Part shown: positions 1-5,371 of the stretch, in pieces
Layout of the letters: every line of letters starts with the position of its first letter
Numbering within the stretch: the first letter of the stretch is position 1
The notes under the pieces: model-generated
The model's database searches: none
Seen by the model: only the letters and a program-made list of their open reading frames with translations
What the model was told of the DNA's origin: nothing
NCBI GenBank assembly: GCA_015494385.1
Contig: WGBJ01000536.1
Span: forward strand, 1 to 5,379
DNA length: 5,379 nucleotides
Direction: 5' to 3'
From: Marinosulfonomonas sp.
GTDB lineage: Bacteria > Pseudomonadota > Alphaproteobacteria > Rhodobacterales > Rhodobacteraceae
Translations under genes and position numbers: made by a program

Positions 1-787
1 CAGCCCAGCCCAGCAACACGTTGAACGGCAGTTTTACATGGTCGAACGGTTGCAGATAGGCGGCATCGGCCACGCTGTAGGCTTTGACCAAGGTGTAATT
101 GGCCGCCGCCGTCAGCACCCCCGTTGCCACGATCAGCCACATGGAATCCGTGGTGGTAAGGACAAAGCCGCTTTTTGCTGCCAGCACCGCATTGATCGGG
201 GTCAGCAACAGCAGCAAATACAGGGTCAGCGAATCCGGCGTTTCGGTGCGGGTCAGAACCTTGGTGACAAGTGATGACATCGCCCACAGGAACGACGCGC
301 CCACCGGCAACAAAGCGGCCCAGCTAAAGGCATCCGACCACGGCGACAGGATGATCATGCCACCAATAAAGCCAACAAACACAGCCGCCCAGCGTTCCGT
401 GCCTACGCTTTCGCCCAACATCAGCCGCGCGCCGATGGTAACAAAGAACGGCGAGGTCATAATCAGTGCAATCGCCTGCCAGATCGGCACATAGGCCAGC
501 CCAGATACCCACATTTGCACACCGGCCGCCGCCAGCGCCACGCGGAAAATATGCATCGGCCAGCGTTTGGAAAACACACCGCTGCGCAGGCGCATCACCA
601 CCCACGGCAGGCTGAACATCAGGGCAATGGCATATTGCCAGAAGGCAACCGTGGTCGGTGCCTGTCCCTGTTGCATGGTCAGCATCTGCACCAGTGTATT
701 ATCGATAGCAAACAACAGGCCCGCCGCCATCATCCAGACGGCCCCCGTTATGGCCGTGCTGCGGCCTGTGGTCAGTGTATGAGTCAT
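1..787 (-). CDS. ribN: EamA/DMT-family transporter, probable riboflavin importer RibN (3' end cut by window edge)
   Basis: This is an inner-membrane permease of the drug/metabolite transporter superfamily, expected to import riboflavin. The 262 visible residues begin MTHTLTTGRS and give about nine hydrophobic helices. The first EamA repeat ends in the usual pattern SPFFVTIGARLMLGE (residues 112-126). The second repeat has ADAAYLQPFDHVKLPFNVL (240-258) near the edge. The family is normally about 290-300 residues, so roughly 30 are missing. The ATG at 787 has an AAAGGGA-type ribosome site 8 nt upstream. The substrate is assigned from context: a complete FMN riboswitch lies 86 nt upstream in the same direction, and RibN proteins of Rhizobium and other proteobacteria are DMT carriers often found under this switch. 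The family call is firm. The riboflavin substrate is a strong inference, since DMT sequence alone does not fix substrate. Confidence 0.8.
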   Translation of the reverse strand, partial: MTHTLTTGRSTAITGAVWMMAAGLLFAIDNTLVQMLTMQQGQAPTTVAFWQYAIALMFSLPWVVMRLRSGVFSKRWPMHIFRVALAAAGVQMWVSGLAYVPIWQAIALIMTSPFFVTIGARLMLGESVGTERWAAVFVGFIGGMIILSPWSDAFSWAALLPVGASFLWAMSSLVTKVLTRTETPDSLTLYLLLLLTPINAVLAAKSGFVLTTTDSMWLIVATGVLTAAANYTLVKAYSVADAAYLQPFDHVKLPFNVLLGWA

Positions 788-873
788 GGCGTCGTCCCTT
801 TTCCTTTGCGCGCAAGACCCAAGGCAAAACAGGACGTTATTGGACGCACCACGAATGGCACCGCCCAAATCCC
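788..873 (-). promoter_or_regulatory. Riboswitch expression platform and ribosome site of the ribN-like gene
   Basis: This 86-nt leader joins the aptamer to the start codon. It contains a 6-bp hairpin closed by a UUCG loop (846-861, minus sequence GTGCCATTCGTGGTGC, with two G-U pairs), a self-complementary TTGCGCGCAA just before the ribosome site, and the purine-rich site GGAAAAGGG (796-804). No hairpin followed by a U-run is visible, so control of translation seems more likely than early termination. The switching structure itself is inferred, not shown. Confidence 0.5.
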
Positions 874-1010
874 GCTCTCTTCCATCCGGACTTTAACCGT
901 CGGCTCCGGAGTTGCACCGGATCTGCTTGACCCCTCCTTCAGGAGGGCGCTCGCGGGCTTTCACAGAAGTGATTTACCGCCGGTGGGGAATTTCACCCCG
1001 CCCTGAGAAC
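874..1010 (-). promoter_or_regulatory. FMN riboswitch (RFN element) aptamer
   Basis: This RNA element binds flavin mononucleotide and lowers expression of flavin synthesis or uptake genes. On the minus strand it carries nearly every conserved block of the family, in order: TTCTCAGGGCGGGGTGAAAT, CCCCACCGGCGGTAA, AGCCCGCGAGCG, a variable hairpin CCCTCC-TGAA-GGAGGG, AGATCCGGTGCAACTCCGGA, and GCCGACGGTTAAAGTCCGGA leading to TGGAAGAGAG. The closing stem P1 pairs GTTCTC (1005-1010) with GAGAGC (874-879). All six arms can be drawn. It points at the DMT transporter gene starting at 787 and is the main evidence for that gene's riboflavin role. Confidence 0.97.
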
Positions 1011-1038
1011 ATACCACCCGAAGACGGGCAGCTTGAAA

Positions 1039-1067
1039 TTGGTAATTGAAAAAAAATGACAAGGCAA
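1039..1067 (-). promoter_or_regulatory. Candidate promoter of the riboswitch/ribN transcript
   Basis: On the minus strand TTGCCT (1062-1067) is separated by 17 bp from TACCAA (1039-1044). That would start RNA near 1032, about 20 nt before the aptamer. Both boxes are weak matches (4/6 and 3/6). The position is right, because the atp terminator lies just upstream and a start is needed here, but the exact boxes are uncertain. Confidence 0.35.
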
Positions 1068-1073
1068 GTTCCC

Positions 1074-1109
1074 AAAAAGCAAAAACCCGACCACAAAGGG
1101 CCGGGTTTT
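1074..1109 (-). terminator. Rho-independent terminator of the atp F0 operon
   Basis: AAAACCCG (1082-1089) pairs with CGGGTTTT (1102-1109), with a further CC/GG pair across one mismatch and a six-base loop. On the minus strand the stem runs into GGGTTTTTGCTTTTTGGG, a good U-rich tail. It lies 66 nt past the atpF stop codon and separates the operon from the riboswitch unit, which is transcribed in the same direction. Confidence 0.85.
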
Positions 1110-1119
1110 CAAATTCTGT

Positions 1120-1164
1120 CGTAGGGTGGTCGGTTCTGCGGCCTTGGCCGCAGGTTCGCCCACC
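1120..1164. repeat. Long intergenic hairpin, probable dispersed repeat of the GTAGGGTGG type
   Basis: The core CTGCGGCCTTGGCCGCAG (1136-1153) is a perfect inverted repeat that can fold with a CUUG tetraloop. The outer arms GGTGG (1125-1129) and CCACC (1160-1164) also pair, giving an imperfect stem about 20 bp long. It begins CGTAGGGTGG, a sequence I associate with hairpin repeats scattered between genes in many bacteria. It sits 10 bp beyond the atpF stop and just before the terminator, so it would form at the 3' end of the atp mRNA. The hairpin is seen directly. Its membership in a repeat family is inference. Confidence 0.55.
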
Positions 1165-1174
1165 GCTTGTCAAA

Positions 1175-1729
1175 TCAATGCAGCTTCGCAGCCACATCCT
1201 TGATAGAATCTTCGATCAAAGCATTGGCGTCCGCTGCTGTCAGCTTCTTGGCAATCACTTCTTCTGCCGCAGCCACCGCAATCGCAATCGCTGTGTCGCG
1301 CACTTCTTTCACCGCAGATGCCTGCGCCGAGGCGATCTGTTCGTCCGCAGCCGCCAGACGGCGCGCGATCGAGGCTTTCAGATCTTCCTGGGCTTGCTTG
1401 GCCACAAGCTCGGCTTCGGCTCTTGCGGCCTCGACGATGCGATCGGCCTGCTCCTGCACTTCTTTTTGCTTGCGCTCATAAGATGCAAGGATCGTCTGCG
1501 CTTCTTCGCGCAGGGCCTTGGCCTCTTCCAGATCCGATTTGATGGCTTCGGCGCGCTTGTCCAGCATCCCGCCGATCAGGCCGGGAACCTTCAGATAGGC
1601 CAGCAGCGCCAAAAACAGGACAAAGCCGATGACAACCACAAATTCGGGGTTCTTGAGGGTAAAGAACGGACCCTCGTTGGCAAGCGCCGGCGATGCGGCA
1701 AGGGCAAATAGAACTGTAAGTTTTTTCAT
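1175..1729 (-). CDS. atpF: F0F1 ATP synthase subunit b
   Basis: Subunit b forms, with b', the peripheral stalk that holds the F1 head still while the c ring turns. The protein has 184 residues, usual for the family. Residues 1-17 (MKKLTVLFALAASPALA) resemble a cleavable signal peptide, followed by NEGPFF and a membrane helix at about 29-47 (EFVVVIGFVLFLALLAYL). The conserved stretch LDKRAEAIKSDLEEA lies at 56-70. The rest, to about 160, is a charged Ala/Glu/Lys-rich helix that forms the dimeric stalk and contacts the delta subunit of F1. The start ATG follows the atpF' stop by 4 nt, and its AAAGGG ribosome site lies in the last codons of atpF'. This is the last gene of the operon, followed by a hairpin and terminator. 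Confidence 0.96.
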   Translation of the reverse strand: MKKLTVLFALAASPALANEGPFFTLKNPEFVVVIGFVLFLALLAYLKVPGLIGGMLDKRAEAIKSDLEEAKALREEAQTILASYERKQKEVQEQADRIVEAARAEAELVAKQAQEDLKASIARRLAAADEQIASAQASAVKEVRDTAIAIAVAAAEEVIAKKLTAADANALIEDSIKDVAAKLH

Positions 1730-1733
1730 GTCC

Positions 1734-2279
1734 TTACCCTTTCATCCGTGCTGCAACCGCAGCGGCCACCGATTTGGCGTCGGCTTTGATGCCCATCGTT
1801 GCCACAATCTCTTTTGCGGTATCTGCGGCCACCTTTTTCACGCTTTCAACCGAACCCTTGCGGATTTCGGCAATCGCGGCTTCTGCCTCGGCAGATTTGG
1901 CTGCAATTTCGGCGTCGGCCTTGCTGATCGCGATGTCCAGCTCGGCCTGAATTTCGGCTTTGGCTTCTGCCGCAATCTTCTGGGCTTCGGCACGGGCATC
2001 GGCCAGCGCCTTGTTATAGGCTTTTTCGGCTTCAACAGCCTGTTGCTTCAGCTCTTCGGCTGCCGCAAGATCATTCGTAATCGTCCCTTGGCGTTCGGAC
2101 AGAACCGAACCGACGCGCGGCAATACCACCCGCGACAGGACGAGGTAGATCACGACCAGCGTGACCAGCAACCAGAAAATCTGGTTCGGGAAAGTCGCGA
2201 AATCCAGCTGCGGCATACCCGCGGCTTCTGCCCCGTGTTCTGCCATCTGGCCAGCGGCTTCATGTGTTTCTGATGCCAT
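1734..2279 (-). CDS. atpF': F0F1 ATP synthase subunit b'
   Basis: This is the second, diverged b-type stator subunit found in alphaproteobacteria, cyanobacteria and chloroplasts, where one b and one b' replace the b homodimer. It is also named atpX or atpG. It has 181 residues. A non-hydrophobic N-terminal extension (1-28, [10 protein letters not shown]...) precedes a membrane helix at about 33-53 ([20 protein letters not shown]). The family stretch [19 protein letters not shown] (53-71) follows, then a long Ala/Glu/Lys coiled-coil region. The start is supported by a near-perfect AGGAGG eight bases upstream. Later Met codons at 12 and 22 lack such a site. It lies 84 nt after atpE, with a strong hairpin in the gap, and 4 nt before atpF. 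Confidence 0.95.
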   Translation of the reverse strand: MASETHEAAGQMAEHGAEAAGMPQLDFATFPNQIFWLLVTLVVIYLVLSRVVLPRVGSVLSERQGTITNDLAAAEELKQQAVEAEKAYNKALADARAEAQKIAAEAKAEIQAELDIAISKADAEIAAKSAEAEAAIAEIRKGSVESVKKVAADTAKEIVATMGIKADAKSVAAAVAARMKG

Positions 2280-2310
2280 GTCGTCGTCCTCCTGGGAACC
2301 TGTGTTTACA

Positions 2311-2339
2311 TCGGTGCGCCCGCATTAGGGACGCACCGA
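2311..2339 (-). promoter_or_regulatory. Intercistronic hairpin between atpE and atpF'
   Basis: TCGGTGCG (2311-2318) pairs perfectly with CGCACCGA (2332-2339). CCC/GGG extends the stem past one bulged base to a six-base loop, giving about 11 bp. No U-run follows on the minus strand, so it is not a typical full terminator. It lies 24 nt after the atpE stop and well before the atpF' ribosome site. A role in partial termination or in protecting the atpE message is inferred from its place at the point where subunit need changes most. Confidence 0.65.
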
Positions 2340-2363
2340 CCGTAAGGATTTGGTTCTCGGGGT

Positions 2364-2600
2364 TTAAACAGCGAACATCAGCAGCAGTGCAACGAGGAAC
2401 GAGAAAATCCCGAAAGCCTCGGCAAATGCGATGCCGATGAAAAGCATAGCTGTTTGGCCGCCAGCGGCCGAAGGGTTGCGCAGGGCGCCGGACAGAAAGT
2501 TGCCCACGATCGAGCCCACACCGATAGCAGCGCCGCCCATACCGATTGTGGCCAGACCTGCACCGATGAATTTACCCATTTCTACGATATCGCCTTCCAT
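2364..2600 (-). CDS. atpE: F0F1 ATP synthase subunit c
   Basis: Subunit c forms the rotating membrane ring that carries protons between the two half-channels of subunit a. The 78-residue protein is a two-helix hairpin, typical for alphaproteobacteria. Helix 1 holds the glycine-rich packing pattern ([19 protein letters not shown], 15-33). The polar loop RNP is at 41-43 and contacts gamma/epsilon of F1. Helix 2 carries the proton-binding carboxylate Glu61 in [10 protein letters not shown]. No Gln or Ser/Thr sodium signature is seen in helix 1, which fits proton coupling. The start ATG has an AAGGAG site 8 nt upstream (2609-2614), the clearest in the operon, in a 55-nt AT-rich gap after atpB. 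This suits the high c-subunit demand. The later Met8 would remove conserved MEGDI. Confidence 0.98.
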   Translation of the reverse strand: MEGDIVEMGKFIGAGLATIGMGGAAIGVGSIVGNFLSGALRNPSAAGGQTAMLFIGIAFAEAFGIFSFLVALLLMFAV

Positions 2601-2655
2601 AGTGTATTCTCCTTACGTTGGAATTTGGCTTGTAATTAGTGAATTGTCGGGCTGA

Positions 2656-3405
2656 CTAGTGCGACGGATGCAGCGCATCCTTTAGATAAACACAAGTCAG
2701 AATAGTGAACACATAGGCCTGAATGAAGGCCACCAGCACGTCCATGCCGAACATCGCAACGATGCCGACCATTGCCAGCGGCGCAATCAGGATCGCGCCT
2801 GCGAAGGTCGCGAACACCTCGATCACGGCGTGACCCGCCATGACGTTACCGGCCAAACGAATGGAGTGGCTGACGGGACGCACAAAATAGGAAATGATCT
2901 CGATTACAGCCAGCACAGGGCGCAGCGCCAGCGGTGCGCTGGAAACCCAGAACAGGCCCAGAAACTTGATGCCGTGCAGATAGAAGCCCAGCAATGTCAC
3001 CGAAACGAACACCAGCAGCGCCAGCACCACGGTCACCGCGATGTGGGAGGTGGTCGAAAAGCTCATCGGGATCAGGCCCAGAAAGTTCGAGAACACGATA
3101 AAGATGAACAGCGTCATGATATAAGGGAAGTATTTCAGCGCTTCTTTACCGGCCACATCCTCGACCATCGAGTGAACAAAGCCATAGGCCAGTTCGGCAA
3201 CCGACTGTGTCCGGCTGGGAACAATCGCGCGTTTGCGTGTGCCCAGAACCAGCAGGCCGATGATGGCCAGAACCGCAAGCGCCATCCACAAGGTGACATT
3301 CGTGGGCGTGTACCAGTGAATTGTGTCGCCACCGAACAGCGGCTCCACAGTAAACTGTTTCATCGGATGAAATTGCATGCCTTCGCTTTGTGCTTCTGCT
3401 GACAC
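2656..3405 (-). CDS. atpB: F0F1 ATP synthase subunit a
   Basis: Subunit a contains the two proton half-channels and faces the c ring. The protein has 249 residues with five to six hydrophobic segments (about 36-55, 93-113, 121-143, 151-173, 186-218 and 220-243). The conserved block [17 protein letters not shown] (176-192) contains Arg183, equivalent to the essential E. coli Arg210. The C-terminal [14 protein letters not shown] (228-241) is the usual last helix, with Gln229 in the Gln252 position. The family's common RLF(A/G)NM reads RLAGNV here, which I believe is normal for this lineage. The start is GTG at 3405. It is chosen because GAGGGGAA lies 6 nt upstream and because the extra residues SAEAQSEG match the family N-terminus before FHPM. 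An ATG at 3378 is the alternative. It begins 2 nt after the atpI stop. Confidence 0.97.
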   Translation of the reverse strand: MSAEAQSEGMQFHPMKQFTVEPLFGGDTIHWYTPTNVTLWMALAVLAIIGLLVLGTRKRAIVPSRTQSVAELAYGFVHSMVEDVAGKEALKYFPYIMTLFIFIVFSNFLGLIPMSFSTTSHIAVTVVLALLVFVSVTLLGFYLHGIKFLGLFWVSSAPLALRPVLAVIEIISYFVRPVSHSIRLAGNVMAGHAVIEVFATFAGAILIAPLAMVGIVAMFGMDVLVAFIQAYVFTILTCVYLKDALHPSH

Positions 3406-3419
3406 GTCTAGTTCCCCTC
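3406..3419 (-). promoter_or_regulatory. Ribosome binding site that decides the GTG start of atpB
   Basis: GAGGGGAA (3412-3419, minus) lies 6 nt before the GTG at 3405 and is embedded in the last codons of atpI (…GAC GAG GGG AAC TAG). The ATG ten codons downstream has only GAAGG one base away, too close to work well. The arrangement suggests translational coupling of atpB to atpI. Confidence 0.7.
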
Positions 3420-3737
3420 GTCCATCTCGGCCGTTTCGGCCGCGTTATCTTCTTGCAGTTCTTTGGCTGTCTTCAACATCACGTTGACGCCCGCCGCGAA
3501 CCCTAACAATGTAAACGGCACCAGAAACCACGGCATCGTGCCAAACAGCACATCAAGCCCGTATCCAATGCCAACGCCGATAGCGATACCGACGGTTAGC
3601 TCGACGATCATCCGCCACGCATGTTGCGCCTGGGATATCTTCGATTCTTCCTTGGGCTCCGGCTCTTGCGCTTTCTTGGCCGCTTCAATCCGCTGCTCCA
3701 GCTTACTCAGCCGGTTTGGATCAGGTGCGTCAGACAT
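3408..3737 (-). CDS. atpI: AtpI, ATP synthase F0 accessory protein
   Basis: AtpI is a small non-stoichiometric membrane protein encoded first in many atp operons. In other bacteria it helps c-ring assembly and may assist Mg2+ handling. The 109-residue product starts [20 protein letters not shown], a charged Lys/Glu-rich cytoplasmic region. Two membrane helices follow (about 44-65, [20 protein letters not shown], and 68-87), then an acidic tail ending DEGN. The pattern and two-helix layout fit the alphaproteobacterial AtpI group. The ATG at 3737 is preferred over an in-frame start at 3818, because the promoter at 3769-3797 lies inside that extension and the extension is Pro/Arg-rich with no family look. 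A GAGGGGG site lies about 12 nt upstream, slightly far. Confidence 0.92.
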   Translation of the reverse strand: MSDAPDPNRLSKLEQRIEAAKKAQEPEPKEESKISQAQHAWRMIVELTVGIAIGVGIGYGLDVLFGTMPWFLVPFTLLGFAAGVNVMLKTAKELQEDNAAETAEMDEGN

Positions 3738-3768
3738 GGCAAAAGGGCCCCCTCGGACAGTTGGGCGG

Positions 3769-3797
3769 AACCTAGGCAGCAGGGGGGCATGAGTCAA
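3769..3797 (-). promoter_or_regulatory. Probable sigma-70 promoter of the atp F0 operon
   Basis: On the minus strand TTGACT (3792-3797) is separated by exactly 17 bp from TAGGTT (3769-3774). RNA would start near 3761, giving a leader of about 24 nt before atpI. The -35 box matches 5/6. The GC-containing -10 box is common in this group. An AT-rich stretch further upstream (about 3832-3860) could add to activity. Confidence 0.65.
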
Positions 3798-3872
3798 GCG
3801 CCAAGGGGCGTGCGCCAATAAACTCTAACCTCCTGTTATAAATGAATATTTCAGATACCGTGACAGAATGCC

Positions 3873-3893
3873 AATCCTGAATTTTCAAGGATT
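3873..3893. repeat. Inverted repeat in the atpI/arsR divergent region
   Basis: AATCCT (3873-3878) and AGGATT (3888-3893) form an inverted repeat, with further partial pairing inside across one bulged base. It lies about 75 bp upstream of the atpI promoter -35 box and 28 bp before the arsR-side palindrome. It could be a protein-binding site, but nothing else supports that. Confidence 0.3.
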
Positions 3894-3920
3894 AACCGGA
3901 ATCCGTGCCAAACCTGTTAT

Positions 3921-3936
3921 TCAACCAAATGGTTGA
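3921..3936. promoter_or_regulatory. Candidate ArsR operator palindrome
   Basis: TCAACCAAATGGTTGA is a palindrome with perfect 7-bp arms around AA. It overlaps the first four bases of the probable arsR -35 box (TTGACG, 3933-3938). ArsR-family dimers bind palindromes of this size and commonly repress their own genes by blocking the promoter, so autoregulation is the natural reading. Binding is inferred. Confidence 0.55.
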
Positions 3937-3960
3937 CGATTACCCTGCCTTGCGCATACC
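3933..3960 (+). promoter_or_regulatory. Candidate arsR promoter, near-leaderless
   Basis: TTGACG (3933-3938) is followed after 16 bp by CATACC (3955-3960). Transcription from these boxes would begin at about 3967, within two or three bases of the ATG at 3969. No clear ribosome site precedes that ATG, which fits a leaderless or nearly leaderless mRNA. The -35 box is good and the -10 box is weak. Confidence 0.45.
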
Positions 3961-3968
3961 CATCGGGC

Positions 3969-4292
3969 ATGAGCACAACTCTGGACACCACCTTTGCCGC
4001 CCTCAGCGACCCGACCCGCCGCGCCATCCTTGCGATGCTGCTCGAGGATGATATGGCCGTCACTGATGTGGCCGAACCATTTGAAATGTCGCTGGCCGCC
4101 ATTTCCAAACACCTGACCATCCTGACCCGCGCCGGTCTGATCAGTCAGGAAAAACGCGGGCGGGTGAAATGGTGTAAACTGGAACCCGACGCCCTGCGCG
4201 ATGCAACGATCTGGATGCAGGGGTTCGGGCAATTCGAGGCGGTCAATCTGGACGCTTTCGAGCGGTTTCTGGAAAAAGAGCTGGACGGATAG
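3969..4292 (+). CDS. ArsR-family winged-helix transcriptional repressor
   Basis: This is a dimeric DNA-binding repressor of 107 residues, the usual ArsR size. The N-terminal FAALSDPTRRAILAML (9-24) is the family signature. The helix-turn-helix recognition region is MSLAAISKHLTILTRAGLI (40-58), followed by the beta wing ISQEKRGRVKWCKLEPDAL (58-76). It lacks the ELCVCDL metal motif of ArsR/SmtB sensors and has only one cysteine (Cys69), so a thiol metal site in helix 3 is not available. The SLAAISKHL subgroup is often encoded beside a START/AHSA1-type (SRPBCC) protein, but no such partner lies here. The ATG at 3969 is preferred to a TTG at 3933, because that TTG is the probable -35 box. It is divergent from atpI and convergent with the DMT gene. 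The signal and targets are unknown. Confidence 0.88.
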   Translation: MSTTLDTTFAALSDPTRRAILAMLLEDDMAVTDVAEPFEMSLAAISKHLTILTRAGLISQEKRGRVKWCKLEPDALRDATIWMQGFGQFEAVNLDAFERFLEKELDG

Positions 4293-4313
4293 GTCGCTCC
4301 AAAAAGATTCCAT

Positions 4314-4347
4314 GCCTCCGGCGGGGATATTTGGACGAAAAAGAAAC
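4314..4347 (+). repeat. 34-bp GCCTCCGGCGGGG repeat, copy 1, after arsR
   Basis: The element begins GCCTCCGGCGGGGATATTTG and ends CGAAAAAGAAAC. It starts 21 nt after the arsR stop and is read in the sense direction of that gene. It is identical to the copy at 4464-4497 (opposite strand) at 32 of 34 positions. I associate this sequence type with the spaces after stop codons in Rhodobacterales genomes, and a genome search is needed to confirm it. Confidence 0.8.
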
Positions 4348-4419
4348 CAAATTTTAATAAAATTGTTCTTAGATCGGTTTGCGGTACAGGCGGGGATGCC
4401 GATGACCGCCGAAAGAGAA

Positions 4420-4458
4420 GCCGCCCCGGTGTATTGACGTACAGCGGGGCGCATTTTT
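4420..4458 (+). terminator. Rho-independent terminator between arsR and the DMT gene
   Basis: CGCCCCG (4422-4428) pairs with CGGGGCG (4445-4451), and TGTA/TACA inside extends the stem past one G-G mismatch. TTTTT (4454-4458) follows on the plus strand, so it should stop arsR transcripts. On the minus strand the stem runs into CTTCTCTTTC, so it may also stop the convergent transporter transcript, less well. Confidence 0.75.
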
Positions 4459-4463
4459 CTGGT

Positions 4464-4497
4464 GTTTCTTTTTCGCTCAAATATCCCCGCCGGAGGC
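4464..4497 (-). repeat. 34-bp GCCTCCGGCGGGG repeat, copy 2, after the DMT gene
   Basis: This is the inverted partner of the copy at 4314-4347. It begins one base after the TAA stop of the transporter gene and is read in that gene's sense direction. Differences from copy 1 are confined to two adjacent bases near the middle (GAC versus AGC). Both convergent genes therefore end in the same element. Confidence 0.8.
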
Positions 4498-4498
4498 C

Positions 4499-5371
4499 TT
4501 AAAGTTCTTCATTCTTCAGCAGCAACCACAGCGCAACGATGGTCATGCCCACCCCGACCAGTATCAGACCGTTCGGCGCCCCGTTGCCCAGCACGATTTC
4601 CCACAGGATCACCCAGCTGGGTGTCAGATAGGTATAGGCCATCACCTTGGCCGAGGGCAGGCGCAACACGGCATATTGCAGCAAGACGAAGGTGATCGAA
4701 CTGGCTGCGATCGAAATATAGGCCAGCGTGATCCAGACGATCCCCGGTAGCGCGGCCCAGTCGGTCGCCCACAGATCGTTCCAGCCATAGGCCAGCAGGA
4801 TAAAGAACCCCGCCACCATCATGCCGAAAGTGAACACCACCGGCGCCTCGCCGCGGTTCAGTTTGCGCACCAGCGGGGTATAAATGGCATGGGCCACACA
4901 GCCCCAGAAATAGATCATTTCCCCCGTGCCGATGCGAAACCGCAGCAGTGCCGCCAGATCGGCGCGAAAAATCACCCACAGCGCGCCCACCGCCCCGATC
5001 GCCAGCGCCAGCGCCATCCGGCGCGTCATGATCTGGCGCAGCAACAGATAGCCGAACCCCGCCGACATCAGCGGGATCAGCGTGAACACCGCCGCAGTGC
5101 TGACCGGATCAGCCGTTTTCAGCCCCTCGAACATCAGCACGAAATAGATGGCAAACAGCCCGCCCAGCAGCAGGTATCGCCATGGCGCATCAAAATCGCT
5201 ACGTTTGAACCCTGTGGTCAGGGCTGCCACCGTGCCGATCACCACAGCCGCAATCAAAAACCGCACTACATTCAGCGCCGCCGGCGCAATTTCATTTGCC
5301 GCCATATGACCCAGACTGAACGATCCGGCCACCAGCACCGAAAACAGCAGCATCGCCAGATGCCCGCGCAT
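4499..5371 (-). CDS. EamA/DMT-family transporter of unknown substrate
   Basis: This is an inner-membrane carrier of the drug/metabolite transporter superfamily. The 290 residues form about ten hydrophobic helices in two EamA repeats (about 5-137 and 150-286). Repeat 1 ends DPVSTAAVFTLIPLMSAGFG (88-107) then LLLRQ, where many relatives have FLGE. Repeat 2 contains AKVMAYTYLTPSWVILWEIV (241-260), the usual P-containing helix. The product ends LLLKNEEL. Only 8 bp lie upstream of the ATG at 5371, and the frame stays open to the edge, so the true start could be slightly outside the window. It is not close to the RibN-like protein at 1-787 beyond the shared fold, and no riboswitch is visible. Substrates of this family range from amino acids to nucleotide precursors and cannot be told from sequence. 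Confidence 0.88.
   Translation of the reverse strand: MRGHLAMLLFSVLVAGSFSLGHMAANEIAPAALNVVRFLIAAVVIGTVAALTTGFKRSDFDAPWRYLLLGGLFAIYFVLMFEGLKTADPVSTAAVFTLIPLMSAGFGYLLLRQIMTRRMALALAIGAVGALWVIFRADLAALLRFRIGTGEMIYFWGCVAHAIYTPLVRKLNRGEAPVVFTFGMMVAGFFILLAYGWNDLWATDWAALPGIVWITLAYISIAASSITFVLLQYAVLRLPSAKVMAYTYLTPSWVILWEIVLGNGAPNGLILVGVGMTIVALWLLLKNEEL

Noticed and set aside
515..1006. Long plus-strand frame across the ribN start and riboswitch
   Set aside because: It is antisense to a clear transporter gene and a structured RNA, and its composition (His/Arg/Gln-rich) is typical of a shadow frame.
2831..2857. RLAGNV in place of RLF(A/G)NM near the essential Arg of AtpB as an unusual mutation
   Set aside because: Arg183 and the following AGH are intact, and I believe this wording is normal in Rhodobacterales. 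An alignment would settle it.
3738..3818. A 27-residue N-terminal extension of AtpI from an upstream in-frame start
   Set aside because: It contains the best promoter (3769-3797), has a Pro/Arg-rich composition unlike AtpI, and the ATG at 3737 gives a normal family length.
3933..3968. A 12-residue extension of the ArsR protein from TTG at 3933
   Set aside because: The TTG is the probable -35 box and part of the palindrome, and the extra residues (TITLPCAYPSG) do not resemble the family.
4312..4437. Small open frame of about 42 codons starting MPPAGIFGRKRN
   Set aside because: It begins inside the 34-bp repeat, has no ribosome site, and runs into the terminator stem. Such frames arise from the repeat itself.
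4314..4497. A MITE-like mobile element bounded by inverted 34-bp ends
   Set aside because: No target duplication is visible, the inner DNA is explained by a terminator, and each end sits at a gene's 3' end. Two independent copies fit better, though a genome search could reopen this.
1..5371. The two DMT transporters as a duplication flanking the atp operon
   Set aside because: They share only the fold, not close sequence, and only one has a riboswitch. No direct repeats join them.
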